Assembly (NCBI RefSeq): GCF_030816075.1 | Contig: NZ_JAUSXO010000001.1 | Span: 434,001 to 498,000 of the forward strand | Source of the DNA: Arthrobacter agilis | GTDB lineage: Bacteria > Actinomycetota > Actinomycetes > Actinomycetales > Micrococcaceae | DNA length: 64,000 nt | Direction: 5' to 3' | Part shown: positions 34,294 to 43,027 of the stretch, one piece after another | Layout: each line of letters begins with the position of its first letter | Numbering within the stretch: the stretch's first letter is position 1 | Made by a program: the position numbers and the translations under genes | The notes under the pieces: model-generated | Databases searched by the model: none | Seen by the model: only the letters and a program-made list of their open reading frames with translations | What the model was told of the DNA's origin: nothing

Positions 34294-35451
34294 TCAGGCG
34301 ATGCGTGCCGCTCCCGCACCGGGCAGGACGCTGAAGATGACCGGGGCGCGGAAGCCCGCGGCGGCGAAGGCGCTCTCGACGGCCGAGCGGATGGCCGGGA
34401 CGTCGTCCACCCGTGCCAGGGCGATCGCCGCGCCGCCGAAACCGCCGCCGGTCATGCGGGCACCGAGGGCGCCGGCCTCGAGCGACGCCTCCACGGCGGC
34501 GTCCAGTTCGGCGCAGGAGATCTCGAAGTCGTCGCGCATCGAGGCGTGGCTGGCCACGAGCAGCGGGCCCAGGTCCGCCGGGCCCGTGCTCGTGAGGACC
34601 TTCACGGCGTCCTCGACCCGCGCGTTCTCGGTGACGATGTGGCGGACACGGCGGAAGGTCTCCTCGTCCAGGACACCGGCCGCCTCCGCGAGGTCCGGGA
34701 CCGAGAGATCGCGGAGCGCGGGGACCCCCATGAGCTCGGCGCCGAGCTCGCACGAGCGCCGCCGTGCCGCGTAGCCGCCGGTGGAGTGCGCGTGGCTGAC
34801 CCGCGTGTCGATGACCATGAGCTCCAGTCCCGCGCCCTCCAGGTCGAGGGGGACGAGCCGGGAATCACCCGAGCGGCAGTCGAGGAACACCGCGTGGCCC
34901 ACCTCGCCGAGGAGGGAGGCGGACTGGTCCATGATGCCCGTGGGCGCGCCGACCATCCGGTTCTCGGCGAGCTGCCCGATCACCGCGAGCTCCCGGCGGG
35001 AGATGCCGGCCTGCGAGAGGTCGTTCGCCGCGACGGCCACGGAGCACTCGAGGGCCGCGGAGGAGGAGAGGCCCGCGCCGACGGGCACCGAGGAGTCCAC
35101 GAGGAGGTCCATGCCGGGGCAGCGGTACCCCGACTGCTCCATCGCCCACAGGACGCCGAGCGGGTACGCCGCCCACCCCTCGATGCCGCCTTCCTCGAGC
35201 GTGTCGAGGTCGACGGTCACGGGGGCCTCGTCGGGCGCGAAGGTGGACGCGACGCGGACGATCCGGTCCGGCCGGACGGCGGCCGCGACCGTCGTCGAGT
35301 GCTTGAGGGCGAACGGCAGCACGAAGCCGTCGTTGTAGTCGGTGTGCTCGCCGATCACGTTGACGCGTCCGGGCGCGGACCAGAGGCCGTCCGGTTCGGT
35401 GCCGAAACGCTCGGTGAAGGCCGCCGCGAGATCGAGGGGTGTGGAGTTCAT
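34294..35451 (-). CDS. galK: Galactokinase
   Basis: GalK phosphorylates galactose to galactose-1-phosphate, the first committed step of the Leloir pathway. The 385 residues carry all GHMP kinase signatures: the galactokinase motif P-G-R-V-N-V-I-G-E-H-T-D-Y-N-D-G (27-42), the ATP loop P-V-G-A-G-L-S-S-S-A-A-L-E near residues 122-134, and a C-terminal G-A-R-M-T-G-G-G-F-G-G. The ATG overlaps the galT stop by 4 bases (ATGA). Third gene of deoR-galT-galK. Confidence 0.96.
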   Translation of the reverse strand: MNSTPLDLAAAFTERFGTEPDGLWSAPGRVNVIGEHTDYNDGFVLPFALKHSTTVAAAVRPDRIVRVASTFAPDEAPVTVDLDTLEEGGIEGWAAYPLGVLWAMEQSGYRCPGMDLLVDSSVPVGAGLSSSAALECSVAVAANDLSQAGISRRELAVIGQLAENRMVGAPTGIMDQSASLLGEVGHAVFLDCRSGDSRLVPLDLEGAGLELMVIDTRVSHAHSTGGYAARRRSCELGAELMGVPALRDLSVPDLAEAAGVLDEETFRRVRHIVTENARVEDAVKVLTSTGPADLGPLLVASHASMRDDFEISCAELDAAVEASLEAGALGARMTGGGFGGAAIALARVDDVPAIRSAVESAFAAAGFRAPVIFSVLPGAGAARIA

Positions 35452-36575
35452 GCCTGGTCCTTACGTACTGGAGCGGGAGTGGCGCCGCGGAGTGCCTCCG
35501 CGACCTTCTCCGGGGTGGTGTCGTTGATGAAGGCGCCCATCGCGGCCTCCGAGCCGGCCAGAAACTTCAGCTTGTCGGCGGCGCGGCGAGGTGAGGTCAG
35601 CTGCAGGTGCAGGTAGCTGGCGGGGCGGAGGGCATCGTCGATCGGTGCCTGCTGCCAGGCCGCGATGTACGGGGTGGGTGTGGGGTAGAGGGCGTCCAGT
35701 CTACCGAGGAGCTCCAGGTAGACCGTGGTCAGCTCGTCGCGCTCCTCGCCCGTGAGGCCCGCGATGTCGGCGACCTGGCGGTGGGGGACCAGGTGCACCT
35801 CGAGCGGCCAGCGGGCGGCGAAGGGCACGAAGGCGCTGAAGTGCCTGCCCTCGATCACCATGCGCTCGCCCGACGAGCGTTCGGCGGCCAGCGCGGAACC
35901 CATGAGGGTCTGCGTGCCGCCGGAGGCCTCGAAGAACTCGGACGCCCGGGCCGCCAGGGTCGCGGCGCGCGGCGGGATGAACGGGTACGCGTAGATCTGT
36001 CCGTGCGGGTGCAGCAGCGTCACGCCGATGTCCGCCCCACGGTTCTCGAAGCAGAACACCTGCTTGATGCCGGGCATGGCGGACAGGGCCTCGGTGCGCT
36101 GCGCCCACGCGTCGATGACGGTCCGTGCGCGGTCGGGGCTGAGGGACCCGAAGGAGCCCTCGTGCGCCGAGTCGAAGGCGACCACCTCGCACCGTCCGTA
36201 GGCCGTCGCCGTCGTACCCCACGCGGGGGACGCCGGGAGGTCGCCGAGATCGGGGCCGAAGGACGAGAAGCGGTTCTCGAAGACGACGACCTCGTAGTCG
36301 GTGGGGATCTCCGAGAGGTTCGACGGCGTCGTCGGGCACAGGGGGCACTGGTCGGCGGGCGGCAGGTGCGTCCGTGACTGCCGGTGGGCGGCCACCGCGA
36401 TCCACTCCCCGGTCAGGGCGTCGTAGCGGGCGGTGCCGGCCGGGCCGCGCGGAGGCAGGCCGCGGGGGTCGTGGGTCGCGGCGGGATCCCGGTGCCGTGC
36501 GGCACTCTCCTCCCGGGCGTCGAAGTAGATCAGCTCGCGCCCGTCGGACAGTCGGGTGGGGGTGACGTGGGTCAT
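35448..36575 (-). CDS. galT: Galactose-1-phosphate uridylyltransferase
   Basis: GalT exchanges UMP between UDP-glucose and galactose-1-phosphate. The 375 residues have the HIT-type active site H189-P-H191-G-Q193, where the second histidine becomes uridylylated. A zinc-binding C-P-L-C pair sits near residue 81, and the F-E-N-R-F segment is also present. The frame stays open far upstream through the regulator gene. The ATG at 36575 is chosen because it has a G-G-A-A-G site and overlaps the regulator stop as ATGA. It is translationally coupled at both ends. Confidence 0.95.
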   Translation of the reverse strand: MTHVTPTRLSDGRELIYFDAREESAARHRDPAATHDPRGLPPRGPAGTARYDALTGEWIAVAAHRQSRTHLPPADQCPLCPTTPSNLSEIPTDYEVVVFENRFSSFGPDLGDLPASPAWGTTATAYGRCEVVAFDSAHEGSFGSLSPDRARTVIDAWAQRTEALSAMPGIKQVFCFENRGADIGVTLLHPHGQIYAYPFIPPRAATLAARASEFFEASGGTQTLMGSALAAERSSGERMVIEGRHFSAFVPFAARWPLEVHLVPHRQVADIAGLTGEERDELTTVYLELLGRLDALYPTPTPYIAAWQQAPIDDALRPASYLHLQLTSPRRAADKLKFLAGSEAAMGAFINDTTPEKVAEALRGATPAPVRKDQA

Positions 36576-37372
36576 GGTCGCTCTTCCAGGTGGGGGTCGG
36601 GAACGGGGTCGCAGAGGATGCGGGTGCGGGCGGCGTAGTCGTCCCCCGGCTGCCGGTCGGTGACGAGGGCCGCGGCGGCGTCGAGGCCCGAGACACGGGC
36701 GAGGCTCACGACGCCGAGCTTGGACGCGTCGGCGAGGACGACGAGCTGTCCGCAGGTCCGGGCGAAGGCACGGTTCGTCTCGGCCTCCGCGAGATTGGGG
36801 GTGGTGATGCCGGCGTCCGCGTCCACGCCGTGCGCTCCCATAAAGCACAGGTCGGCACGGAGCGAGGCGATGGCGTTCGTGGCGAGGGGGCCGACGAGGG
36901 CCTTTGACGGCGTGAGCTGCCCGCCCGAGAGCAGGACCTGCGGGGCGGCGTCGCCGGGGGAGCCGGCGTGCAGCCGGTGCAGCTCGTCGGCGAGGGGGAG
37001 CGAGTTGGTGATGACGGTCAGCCCCTGGATCCGCGCGAGGAGGGGCGCCAGCGCATAGGTGGTGGTGCCACCCGTGATCGAGACCGTCATGCCCGGCGCC
37101 AGGAGGGAGACGGCCGCCACGGCGATCCTCCGCTTCGCCTCCCCGCCCCGCGTCCGGTTCGCATCGAAGCCGGCCTCCACCGAGCTGAGGCTGCCCGGGC
37201 GCACCGCGCCGCCGTGCACGCGCACGAGCGCGCCCCTGGCCTCGAGGATGTCGATGTCCCTGCGGACGGTCATCTCGGAGACGCCCAGCGCCACGGCCAG
37301 GCCGCTGACGCGGACCGCGGGCTGCCGGGCCAGGCGGTCGAGGATCGCCGCGTGGCGTTCGGCTGCGAGCAT
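36572..37372 (-). CDS. DeoR/GlpR family transcriptional regulator of the gal genes
   Basis: This 266-residue repressor has an N-terminal winged helix (residues 1-57) with the DeoR signature M-T-V-R-R-D-I-D-I-L. A sugar-phosphate sensing domain follows, recognised by I-T-G-G-T-T-T-Y-A-L, V-I-T-N-S-L and F-M-G-A-H-G-V. It is the first gene of a three-gene operon with galT and galK, so it most likely responds to a galactose-pathway sugar phosphate and represses its own operon. The ATG at 37372 has A-G-G-A-G-G only 3 bases away, which is close but workable. The open frame extends to 37432. Confidence 0.9.
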   Translation of the reverse strand: MLAAERHAAILDRLARQPAVRVSGLAVALGVSEMTVRRDIDILEARGALVRVHGGAVRPGSLSSVEAGFDANRTRGGEAKRRIAVAAVSLLAPGMTVSITGGTTTYALAPLLARIQGLTVITNSLPLADELHRLHAGSPGDAAPQVLLSGGQLTPSKALVGPLATNAIASLRADLCFMGAHGVDADAGITTPNLAEAETNRAFARTCGQLVVLADASKLGVVSLARVSGLDAAAALVTDRQPGDDYAARTRILCDPVPDPHLEERP

Positions 37373-37411
37373 GATCCTCCTGTCGGCGGGCAGGCACGGG
37401 GTATTCGAACC

Positions 37412-37443
37412 AGACCGCACCAAAACGAACAAAACCTATCATA
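37412..37443 (-). promoter_or_regulatory. Promoter and candidate operator of deoR-galTK
   Basis: On the minus strand a TATGAT -10 box (37438-37443) is followed by TTTTGTTCGTTTTGG, a pair of TTTTG elements 9 bases apart. T-rich direct repeats of this kind are typical DeoR-family operators, so autoregulation is likely. The divergent galM promoter is 50 bases away. Confidence 0.45.
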
Positions 37444-37492
37444 CGCATCGGCGCCACCCGGCGGCCAGGAAAAGGCGGGCCGGGAGCGGCTG

Positions 37493-37498
37493 TAGCAT
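37493..37498 (+). promoter_or_regulatory. -10 box for leaderless galM mRNA
   Basis: TAGCAT is followed by 6 bases and then the ATG at 37505. Confidence 0.55.
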
Positions 37499-37504
37499 CG
37501 CTGC

Positions 37505-38419
37505 ATGACTTCGGAGACCCGACCGGCGAGCGGCACCAACTACACGCTGAGGGCCGGCGCCGCGACCGTCGTCGTGGCGACCCTCGCAGCCGCCCTGAGG
37601 TCCTACCGGTACGACGGCGTGGCCCTGACCGAGACCTGGGGTGACGACGCCATCCCCGCGGGCGGGGGCGGCATCCTGCTGGCGCCCTGGCCGAACCGGG
37701 TCGCGGACGGGCGCTGGACGCTGCACGGCAAGGACCAGCGCCTCGACATCACGGAGCCCTCGAAGGGCAACGCGATCCACGGCCTCCTGCGCAACACCGG
37801 CTACCGTGCGGTGGACGTCGGCGCCTCCCGCGTCGTGCTCGACGCCGAGATCTTCCCCCAGCACGGGTACCCCTTCCACCTGATCCACCGGGCGACGTAC
37901 GAGCTCACGGAGGAGCAGCTGACCGTCACGCAGGAACTCACGAACCTCTCGGCGGATCCCGCCCCCTTCGCGCTCGGCGCGCACCCCTACCTGAAGATCT
38001 CCGACGTCCCCACCGAGGACCTCACCCTGACCCTGCGGGCGGCGGAGATGTTCGAGGCCGACGACCAGTCGATCCCGACCGGCAGGGCGGCCGTCTCGGG
38101 GCAACACGACCTGCGGAAGGGGCAGAGGATCGGCGACATCCGGTTCGACACGGCCTTCACGGACCTCGACCTCGTGGACGGACGCCACGAGCACGTGCTC
38201 TCGGCTCCGGACGGGCGGCGCGTGACCCTCTGGGCCGACGCAGCCTTCGCCTACGCCCATGTCTTCATCAGCACGATCTACCCCGGAGTGAGCAAGGCCG
38301 TGGCGGTCGAGCCGATGACGGCCCCCGCGAACGCCTTCAATTCGGGGGAGGGCCTCCGGTGGCTCGAGCCGGGGGCGACGTTCTCCGCGAAATGGGGCAT
38401 ACTCCCGGGTCTCGGATAG
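37505..38419 (+). CDS. galM: Aldose 1-epimerase family protein
   Basis: This 304-residue protein converts beta- to alpha-aldoses, supplying galactokinase with alpha-galactose. Family features are L-A-P-W-P-N-R-V-A-D-G-R-W near 60-72, then the active-site histidine of G-N-A-I-H-G-L-L-R-N. G-A-H-P-Y-L-K follows, and the late V-E-P-M-T-A-P-A-N-A-F-N block holds the catalytic glutamate. It is transcribed away from the deoR-galT-galK operon, so the four genes form one galactose locus. Some members of this subgroup act on other hexoses. Confidence 0.9.
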   Translation: MTSETRPASGTNYTLRAGAATVVVATLAAALRSYRYDGVALTETWGDDAIPAGGGGILLAPWPNRVADGRWTLHGKDQRLDITEPSKGNAIHGLLRNTGYRAVDVGASRVVLDAEIFPQHGYPFHLIHRATYELTEEQLTVTQELTNLSADPAPFALGAHPYLKISDVPTEDLTLTLRAAEMFEADDQSIPTGRAAVSGQHDLRKGQRIGDIRFDTAFTDLDLVDGRHEHVLSAPDGRRVTLWADAAFAYAHVFISTIYPGVSKAVAVEPMTAPANAFNSGEGLRWLEPGATFSAKWGILPGLG

Positions 38420-38453
38420 CGGGCGCCCGGGCCTTCTATGGAAGGATTGGCGC

Positions 38454-39800
38454 ATGCAGCGTCTCCCCGGAGCGAAACCACAGCGCGCCATCCAGCGTGT
38501 GGTGAGCCGTGGCGCCGCCGCCCTGCCGGATCCGCTGCCCCGGCACCCCGCGGACGCGCCCGGGACGGTGCACGCGGACCAGCGGGACGACAGCACCCCC
38601 GACCGCTCCGACGTCCCCGTCGCCCTCAGGATCGCCGCGTCCTGGTCGTGGCGGCTGGGGCTCGTGATCGTCATCAGCGCGGCCCTGATCTACCTCCTGA
38701 GCCGGATCTCCCTCCTCGTCATCCCCCTCATGATCGCCGGGCTGGTCGCGGCGCTGCTCATGCCGCTGAAGAACGCCCTCCGGCACCGGAGGGTCCCCAA
38801 CGGCCTGGCCGTCGCGATCACGCTCGTGGGCTTCTTCGGGATCATCACGGGAGCGCTGCTCCTCGTCGGGCGGCAGCTCGCCCTCGGGGTCTCCAGCCTC
38901 GGCGGTGAGGCGCAGGACGGCGTCCGGCAGCTGCTGGACTGGCTCTCGCAGGGCCCCCTCCAGCTCACGACGTCGCAGATCGACCAGTACCTCCGGGACA
39001 TCGGCACCGCCGTCCAGAGCAACAGCGCCTCCATCCTCAGCGGGGCGCTCTCCTTCGGGACGACGGCGGGTCACGTGGCCGCGGGCACGCTGCTCACGGT
39101 GTTCGCCCTGATCTTCTTCCTGCTCGACGGCGGCCGGATCTGGCGGTTCCTCGTGGGCCTCACGCCCCGGCGGGCGCGCGCGGCGGTCGACGGCGCGGGG
39201 CGGCGCGGCTGGATGTCCATGGCCAGCTACGTGCGGGTCCAGATGGTCGTCGCGGCCGTCGACGCCGTCGGTATCGGCGTGGGGGCCGCCGTCATCGGCG
39301 TGCCCCTGGCCCTGCCGCTGGGTGTGCTCGTGTTCCTCGGGTCCTTCATCCCCATCGTCGGGGCCCTCGCCACGGGCTCCGTCGCGGTCCTGCTGGCCCT
39401 CGTCGCCAACGGGTGGGTCAACGCCCTCGTGATGCTCGCGATCGTCCTGCTCGTGCAGCAGGTCGAAGGGCACGTGCTCCAGCCGCTCATCATGGGGCCC
39501 GCCGTCGCCCTCCACCCGCTCGCCGTCGTCCTCGCGGTCGCCGGTGGCACGCTGCTCGCCGGGATCCCGGGCGCCCTCTTCTCCGTTCCGCTCCTCGCGG
39601 TCCTCAACACCTCCGTGCGCTACATCGCACAGCGGGCCTGGGAGTACGATCCCGTCGTGGCGCGGGAGGGCTGGCCCGGAGGGGGAGGCATTAGCGGGCC
39701 GGTGGCGGCGGAGCAGGACTCCGCGACGTCGCCGGCCAGCACCCCGGGACCTCCCGCCGCCGCGTCGGCGCCAGCCCTCCAGAAAGAGACCTCCCAGTGA
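38454..39800 (+). CDS. AI-2E family transporter (PerM/UPF0118)
   Basis: This 448-residue membrane protein has a hydrophilic N-terminus of about 55 residues, two groups of hydrophobic helices (about 60-140 and 200-370) and a hydrophilic Ala/Pro-rich tail. The family core is visible as helices followed by P-L-G-V-L-V-F-L-G-S-F-I-P-I-V-G and E-G-H-V-L-Q-P-L-I-M-G. Members have been linked to AI-2 export and to Na+/H+ antiport; the substrate here is open. The ATG has a G-G-A-A-G-G site. It overlaps ilvA by 4 bases (GTGA). Confidence 0.85.
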   Translation: MQRLPGAKPQRAIQRVVSRGAAALPDPLPRHPADAPGTVHADQRDDSTPDRSDVPVALRIAASWSWRLGLVIVISAALIYLLSRISLLVIPLMIAGLVAALLMPLKNALRHRRVPNGLAVAITLVGFFGIITGALLLVGRQLALGVSSLGGEAQDGVRQLLDWLSQGPLQLTTSQIDQYLRDIGTAVQSNSASILSGALSFGTTAGHVAAGTLLTVFALIFFLLDGGRIWRFLVGLTPRRARAAVDGAGRRGWMSMASYVRVQMVVAAVDAVGIGVGAAVIGVPLALPLGVLVFLGSFIPIVGALATGSVAVLLALVANGWVNALVMLAIVLLVQQVEGHVLQPLIMGPAVALHPLAVVLAVAGGTLLAGIPGALFSVPLLAVLNTSVRYIAQRAWEYDPVVAREGWPGGGGISGPVAAEQDSATSPASTPGPPAAASAPALQKETSQ

Positions 39801-41188
39801 CCGAGCAGACCGTAGCGACCACCCGCACCACCGAAACCACCCCCGAAGCCACGCCCGGAGCCACCGGGACCACCCCCGGGGGGACCACCGGCCTCACCGC
39901 CGATCCGGTCACCGGGTCGACGGCGGTCCCGGGCTTTCCCGCCGGGACCGACCTCCCGGTGACCCTCGCCGACGTCGAGGCCGCCCACCGCACCCTCGAG
40001 GGCGTGATCGCCCGGACGCCGATCGAGCAGTCGCGGGCCCTCGGCCGCCTCACCGGCTCACCCGTGTCCTTCAAGTGCGAGAACCTGCAGCGCGCCGGGT
40101 CCTTCAAGGTCCGCGGCGCCTACAACCGCATGGCCAAGCTGAGCGAGGCGGAGCGCGCCCGCGGCGTCGTCGCGGCATCCGCCGGCAACCACGCCCAGGG
40201 CGTCGCCGTCGCCGCGGCCCGCCTCGGGATCGCCGCCCGCATCTACATGCCCCTCGGAGTCGCCCTGCCGAAGCTCGCGGCGACCCGCGGCCACGGCGCC
40301 GAGGTGGTGCTGCACGGCCACAACGTCGACGAGGCGCTCACCGAGGCCCGGAGGTACGCGGACGAGACCGGCGCCGTGTTCGTCCACCCGTTCGACAACG
40401 TGGACGTGGTCGCGGGCCAGGGAACACTCGGCCTCGAGATCCTCGAGCAGGTGCCCGACGTCGACACCATCCTCATGGGAGTGGGCGGAGGCGGGCTCCT
40501 CGCCGGCGTGGCCGTCGCCGTCAAGGCCCGGGCGAAGGAACTCGGCCGGACCATCCGGATCATCGGGGTCCAGGCTGAGAACGCCGCCGCGTACCCCCCG
40601 TCCCTGGCGGCCGATGCGCTCGTGCCCCTGACGAAGGTCTCCACCATCGCGGACGGCATCGCCGTCGGACGTCCCGGGCAGCTGCCCTTCTCGATCATCC
40701 GGGAGCTCGTGGACGACGTCGTGACGGTCAGCGAGGACTCCCTCGCCCGCGCGCTCATCTTCCTCCTGGAACGCTCCAAGATGGTGGTGGAACCCGCCGG
40801 CGCCGTGGGCGTCGCAGCCCTGCTCGACGGGAAACTGACCGAGGACGGCGCGCAGCCCGGCAACACCGTCGTCGTGCTCTCCGGCGGCAACATCGACCCG
40901 ATGCTCATGCTGAAGGTCATCCAGCGCGGCCTCGCCGCGGCGGGACGCTACCTCGTGGTGCGGATGCTGCTCGACGACCGGCCCGGCTCGCTGGCCACCA
41001 TCTCCCGGATCATCGCGGAGTCGGACGCCAACGTGACGGGCGTGGACCACACGCGGGTGGGCGGCTCCATCAGCATGGGCGACGTCGCGATCACCATCAA
41101 CATGGAGACCAAGGGCGAGGAGCACTGCGAGCAGGTCCTCAGCAACCTGCGCGCCGAGGGCTTCCAGCCGGTCGTCATCAAGGGCTGA
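39797..41188 (+). CDS. ilvA: Threonine ammonia-lyase with C-terminal ACT domain
   Basis: The PLP enzyme deaminates threonine to 2-oxobutyrate for isoleucine synthesis. The pyridoxal lysine is K104 in G-S-F-K-V-R-G-A-Y. The phosphate loop is M-G-V-G-G-G-G-L-L-A-G, near 230-240. One ACT domain (about 385-463, starting Y-L-V-V-R-M-L-L-D-D-R-P-G-S-L) is the likely allosteric site. The N-terminal 50 residues are almost only T, P, G, A, V and E and have no counterpart in the standard enzyme, so a shorter start is possible. The annotated GTG overlaps the previous stop. Confidence 0.93.
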   Translation: MTEQTVATTRTTETTPEATPGATGTTPGGTTGLTADPVTGSTAVPGFPAGTDLPVTLADVEAAHRTLEGVIARTPIEQSRALGRLTGSPVSFKCENLQRAGSFKVRGAYNRMAKLSEAERARGVVAASAGNHAQGVAVAAARLGIAARIYMPLGVALPKLAATRGHGAEVVLHGHNVDEALTEARRYADETGAVFVHPFDNVDVVAGQGTLGLEILEQVPDVDTILMGVGGGGLLAGVAVAVKARAKELGRTIRIIGVQAENAAAYPPSLAADALVPLTKVSTIADGIAVGRPGQLPFSIIRELVDDVVTVSEDSLARALIFLLERSKMVVEPAGAVGVAALLDGKLTEDGAQPGNTVVVLSGGNIDPMLMLKVIQRGLAAAGRYLVVRMLLDDRPGSLATISRIIAESDANVTGVDHTRVGGSISMGDVAITINMETKGEEHCEQVLSNLRAEGFQPVVIKG

Positions 41189-41194
41189 GGGAAC

Positions 41195-41794
41195 GTGCCC
41201 GTGACACCGCTCGCGCGCAGGGCCCAGGCCGGCCTGATCACGGTCGGCGGCCTCGTGGCCGTGATGTGGGTGGTGTTCGTGCTCGACCTGCTCCTCGGGA
41301 ACCTCCTGGTGCGGACCCTCGGGATCGAACCCCGCCAGCTCGACGGGCTCGACGGCGTGATCTTCGCGCCGCTCCTGCACGGAGGCATGGAGCACCTGGC
41401 CGGCAACAGCCTGCCCCTGCTGGTGCTCGGGTTCCTGGCCTTCCTCGAGGGTGCACGGCGCTTCGCCGTCGCCGTCGGCACCAGCTGGCTCGCGTCCGGG
41501 CTGGGGACCTGGCTCTTCGGCGGAGGGCTGACCATCGGAGCCTCGGGCGTGGTGTTCGGGCTCTTCGCCTACCTGATCACCCGGGGGTTCTACAACCGCG
41601 ACTGGAGGCAGATCCTCCTCGCCGTCGTCCTGTTCGCCGTCTACGGGTCCATCCTGTGGGGCGTCCTGCCGAGACTCGGATCCAACATCTCGTGGCAGGC
41701 CCACCTCTTCGGGGCGCTCGGCGGCATCCTGGCCGCGTTCCTGCTCAGACGGAAGCGGCCCGCCCCCGGAGGGACGGACCGCTTCGGCGCCTGA
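41195..41794 (+). CDS. Rhomboid family intramembrane serine protease
   Basis: This 199-residue membrane protein has six hydrophobic helices. The rhomboid catalytic dyad is present: S117 in G-A-S-G (115-118) and H170 in the last helix (W-Q-A-H-L-F-G-A-L-G-G). The conserved H-G-G-M-E-H-L-A-G-N segment in helix 2 supports the oxyanion hole. It cleaves transmembrane substrates, which cannot be predicted. The GTG lies 6 bases after ilvA, so it is probably the third gene of that transcript. Only 27 bases separate its stop from the convergent greA stop. Confidence 0.9.
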   Translation: MPVTPLARRAQAGLITVGGLVAVMWVVFVLDLLLGNLLVRTLGIEPRQLDGLDGVIFAPLLHGGMEHLAGNSLPLLVLGFLAFLEGARRFAVAVGTSWLASGLGTWLFGGGLTIGASGVVFGLFAYLITRGFYNRDWRQILLAVVLFAVYGSILWGVLPRLGSNISWQAHLFGALGGILAAFLLRRKRPAPGGTDRFGA

Positions 41795-41821
41795 CCGGGC
41801 CGGCCGGCAGGGCGGACGCCG

Positions 41822-42313
41822 TCAGCCGACGTATGGGGTGGCCGAGAGGATCTCGACCGTGATCTGCTTGCCGTTCGGGGCGGCGTAGGTGACGGTGTCG
41901 CCCGCCTTCTTGCCCTGGATCGCGGCGCCCAGCGGGGACTTCTCGCTGTAGACGTCCACGTTCGTGTCGCCGGCCACCTCGCGGCTGCCGAGCAGGAAGT
42001 TCTCGACGTCGCCGGCGATCTTCGCGGACACCATCTTGCCCGGCTCGACCACTCCGTCGTCGGGCGCCGCCTCACCGACGTGCGCGTTCTCGAGCAGGTG
42101 GGTGAGCTGCCGGATGCGGGCCTCTGCCTTGCCCTGCTCCTCCTTCGCGGCGTGGTAGCCGCCGTTCTCCTTGAGGTCGCCCTCGGAGCGGGCCTGCTCG
42201 ATCCGGGCGACGATCTCCGTGCGACCGGGACCGGAGAGGTGCTCGAGCTCGCTCTTGAGTCGGTCGTAGGACTCCTGCGTGAGCCAGGCGACAGGGGCGC
42301 TGTTAGTGGACAC
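41822..42313 (-). CDS. greA: Transcription elongation factor GreA
   Basis: GreA rescues backtracked RNA polymerase by stimulating transcript cleavage. The 163 residues show the N-terminal coiled coil with the catalytic acidic tip (residues of about 40-60, E-G-D-L-K-E-N-G-G-Y-H-A-A-K). The C-terminal FKBP-like domain follows, with S-P-L-G-A-A-I-Q-G-K-K-A-G-D near its end. The GTG at 42313 has A-A-G-G-A-G 7 bases upstream; the open frame reaches 42406 without support. The gene is alone with a 93-base or longer leader. Confidence 0.95.
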   Translation of the reverse strand: MSTNSAPVAWLTQESYDRLKSELEHLSGPGRTEIVARIEQARSEGDLKENGGYHAAKEEQGKAEARIRQLTHLLENAHVGEAAPDDGVVEPGKMVSAKIAGDVENFLLGSREVAGDTNVDVYSEKSPLGAAIQGKKAGDTVTYAAPNGKQITVEILSATPYVG

Positions 42314-42514
42314 GGGACTGCTCCTTCGGTACGGCCGCCCCCGCGGACGGAGGGGCTTGAGGTCGAGCGGACGATGGCGGAGACACCATCCGCGGCAAAC
42401 AAACACCCCGCCTCGTGGGACCGGTGGACCGGTACGCCGGTGAAGCGGGGCGCTACGTATCCGACCAGTCTAGGGGGGCCGGGGCCAGAACCCAAGAGAT
42501 CCGCGCGGTGCCGG

Positions 42515-42946
42515 TCAGTCCTCGACGATCCAGCAGGCGTTGACCCCACCGGAGACGGCGGGCGAATCGGTGCGGACGTCGGTGCGGTGCGCCGTCGTGC
42601 CGCCGGCGTTCACGCCGTCCTCGGCACTGTTGGGTCCGATGGTGACCACCTTCCACCCGACCACCGCGTAGTTCTCGCTGAGCACCTGCACCGCGCACTG
42701 CGCCGTGGCCGAGCGGTCCTTCGTCACCTCGAAGTCCACGCTCGCCCGGCCGTCCGAGGCGAGGGAGAAGCCGACGTCCTTCGAGGAGACGTCGGGGCTG
42801 CCGGAGGTGAGCGCCACGGCACCGACCGCCGCCACCGCGGCGAGGAGCACTGCGATGATCAGCAACCGCGCACGGCTCAGCCGTCGGACGGGCTTCGGGT
42901 TGCCGTAGCGATTGGCTACTCTTGAGGGCGTAGGGGCGGAGCTCAC
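42515..42946 (-). CDS. DUF4307 domain-containing membrane protein
   Basis: This 143-residue actinobacterial protein has one transmembrane helix (about 27-47) with a basic N-terminal side that carries R-Y-G-N-P-K-P. A small extracellular beta domain with two cysteines (C89 and C138) follows and could form a disulfide. DUF4307 proteins lie next to greA and mca in many actinobacteria, including M. tuberculosis. No function is established. The GTG start is supported by a -10 box exactly 6 bases upstream. Confidence 0.85.
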   Translation of the reverse strand: MSSAPTPSRVANRYGNPKPVRRLSRARLLIIAVLLAAVAAVGAVALTSGSPDVSSKDVGFSLASDGRASVDFEVTKDRSATAQCAVQVLSENYAVVGWKVVTIGPNSAEDGVNAGGTTAHRTDVRTDSPAVSGGVNACWIVED

Positions 42947-42952
42947 CGTCCC

Positions 42953-42958
42953 ATTTTA
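42953..42958 (-). promoter_or_regulatory. -10 box for leaderless DUF4307 mRNA
   Basis: On the minus strand TAAAAT is followed by 6 bases and then the GTG at 42946. Confidence 0.6.
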
Positions 42959-43027
42959 CCGTCCCCCGTCGCAGTCCCCGCCGGCCGGTCCCTTCGCGGC
43001 CGTCCGTCCCCGCAGAGCCAGGAGCAC

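Noticed and set aside
35448-37457. 669-codon frame suggesting a regulator-GalT fusion
   Set aside because: Upstream of 36575 it is an alternate frame of the DeoR gene. GalT motifs begin only after the ATG at 36575, which has a ribosome site and an ATGA overlap.
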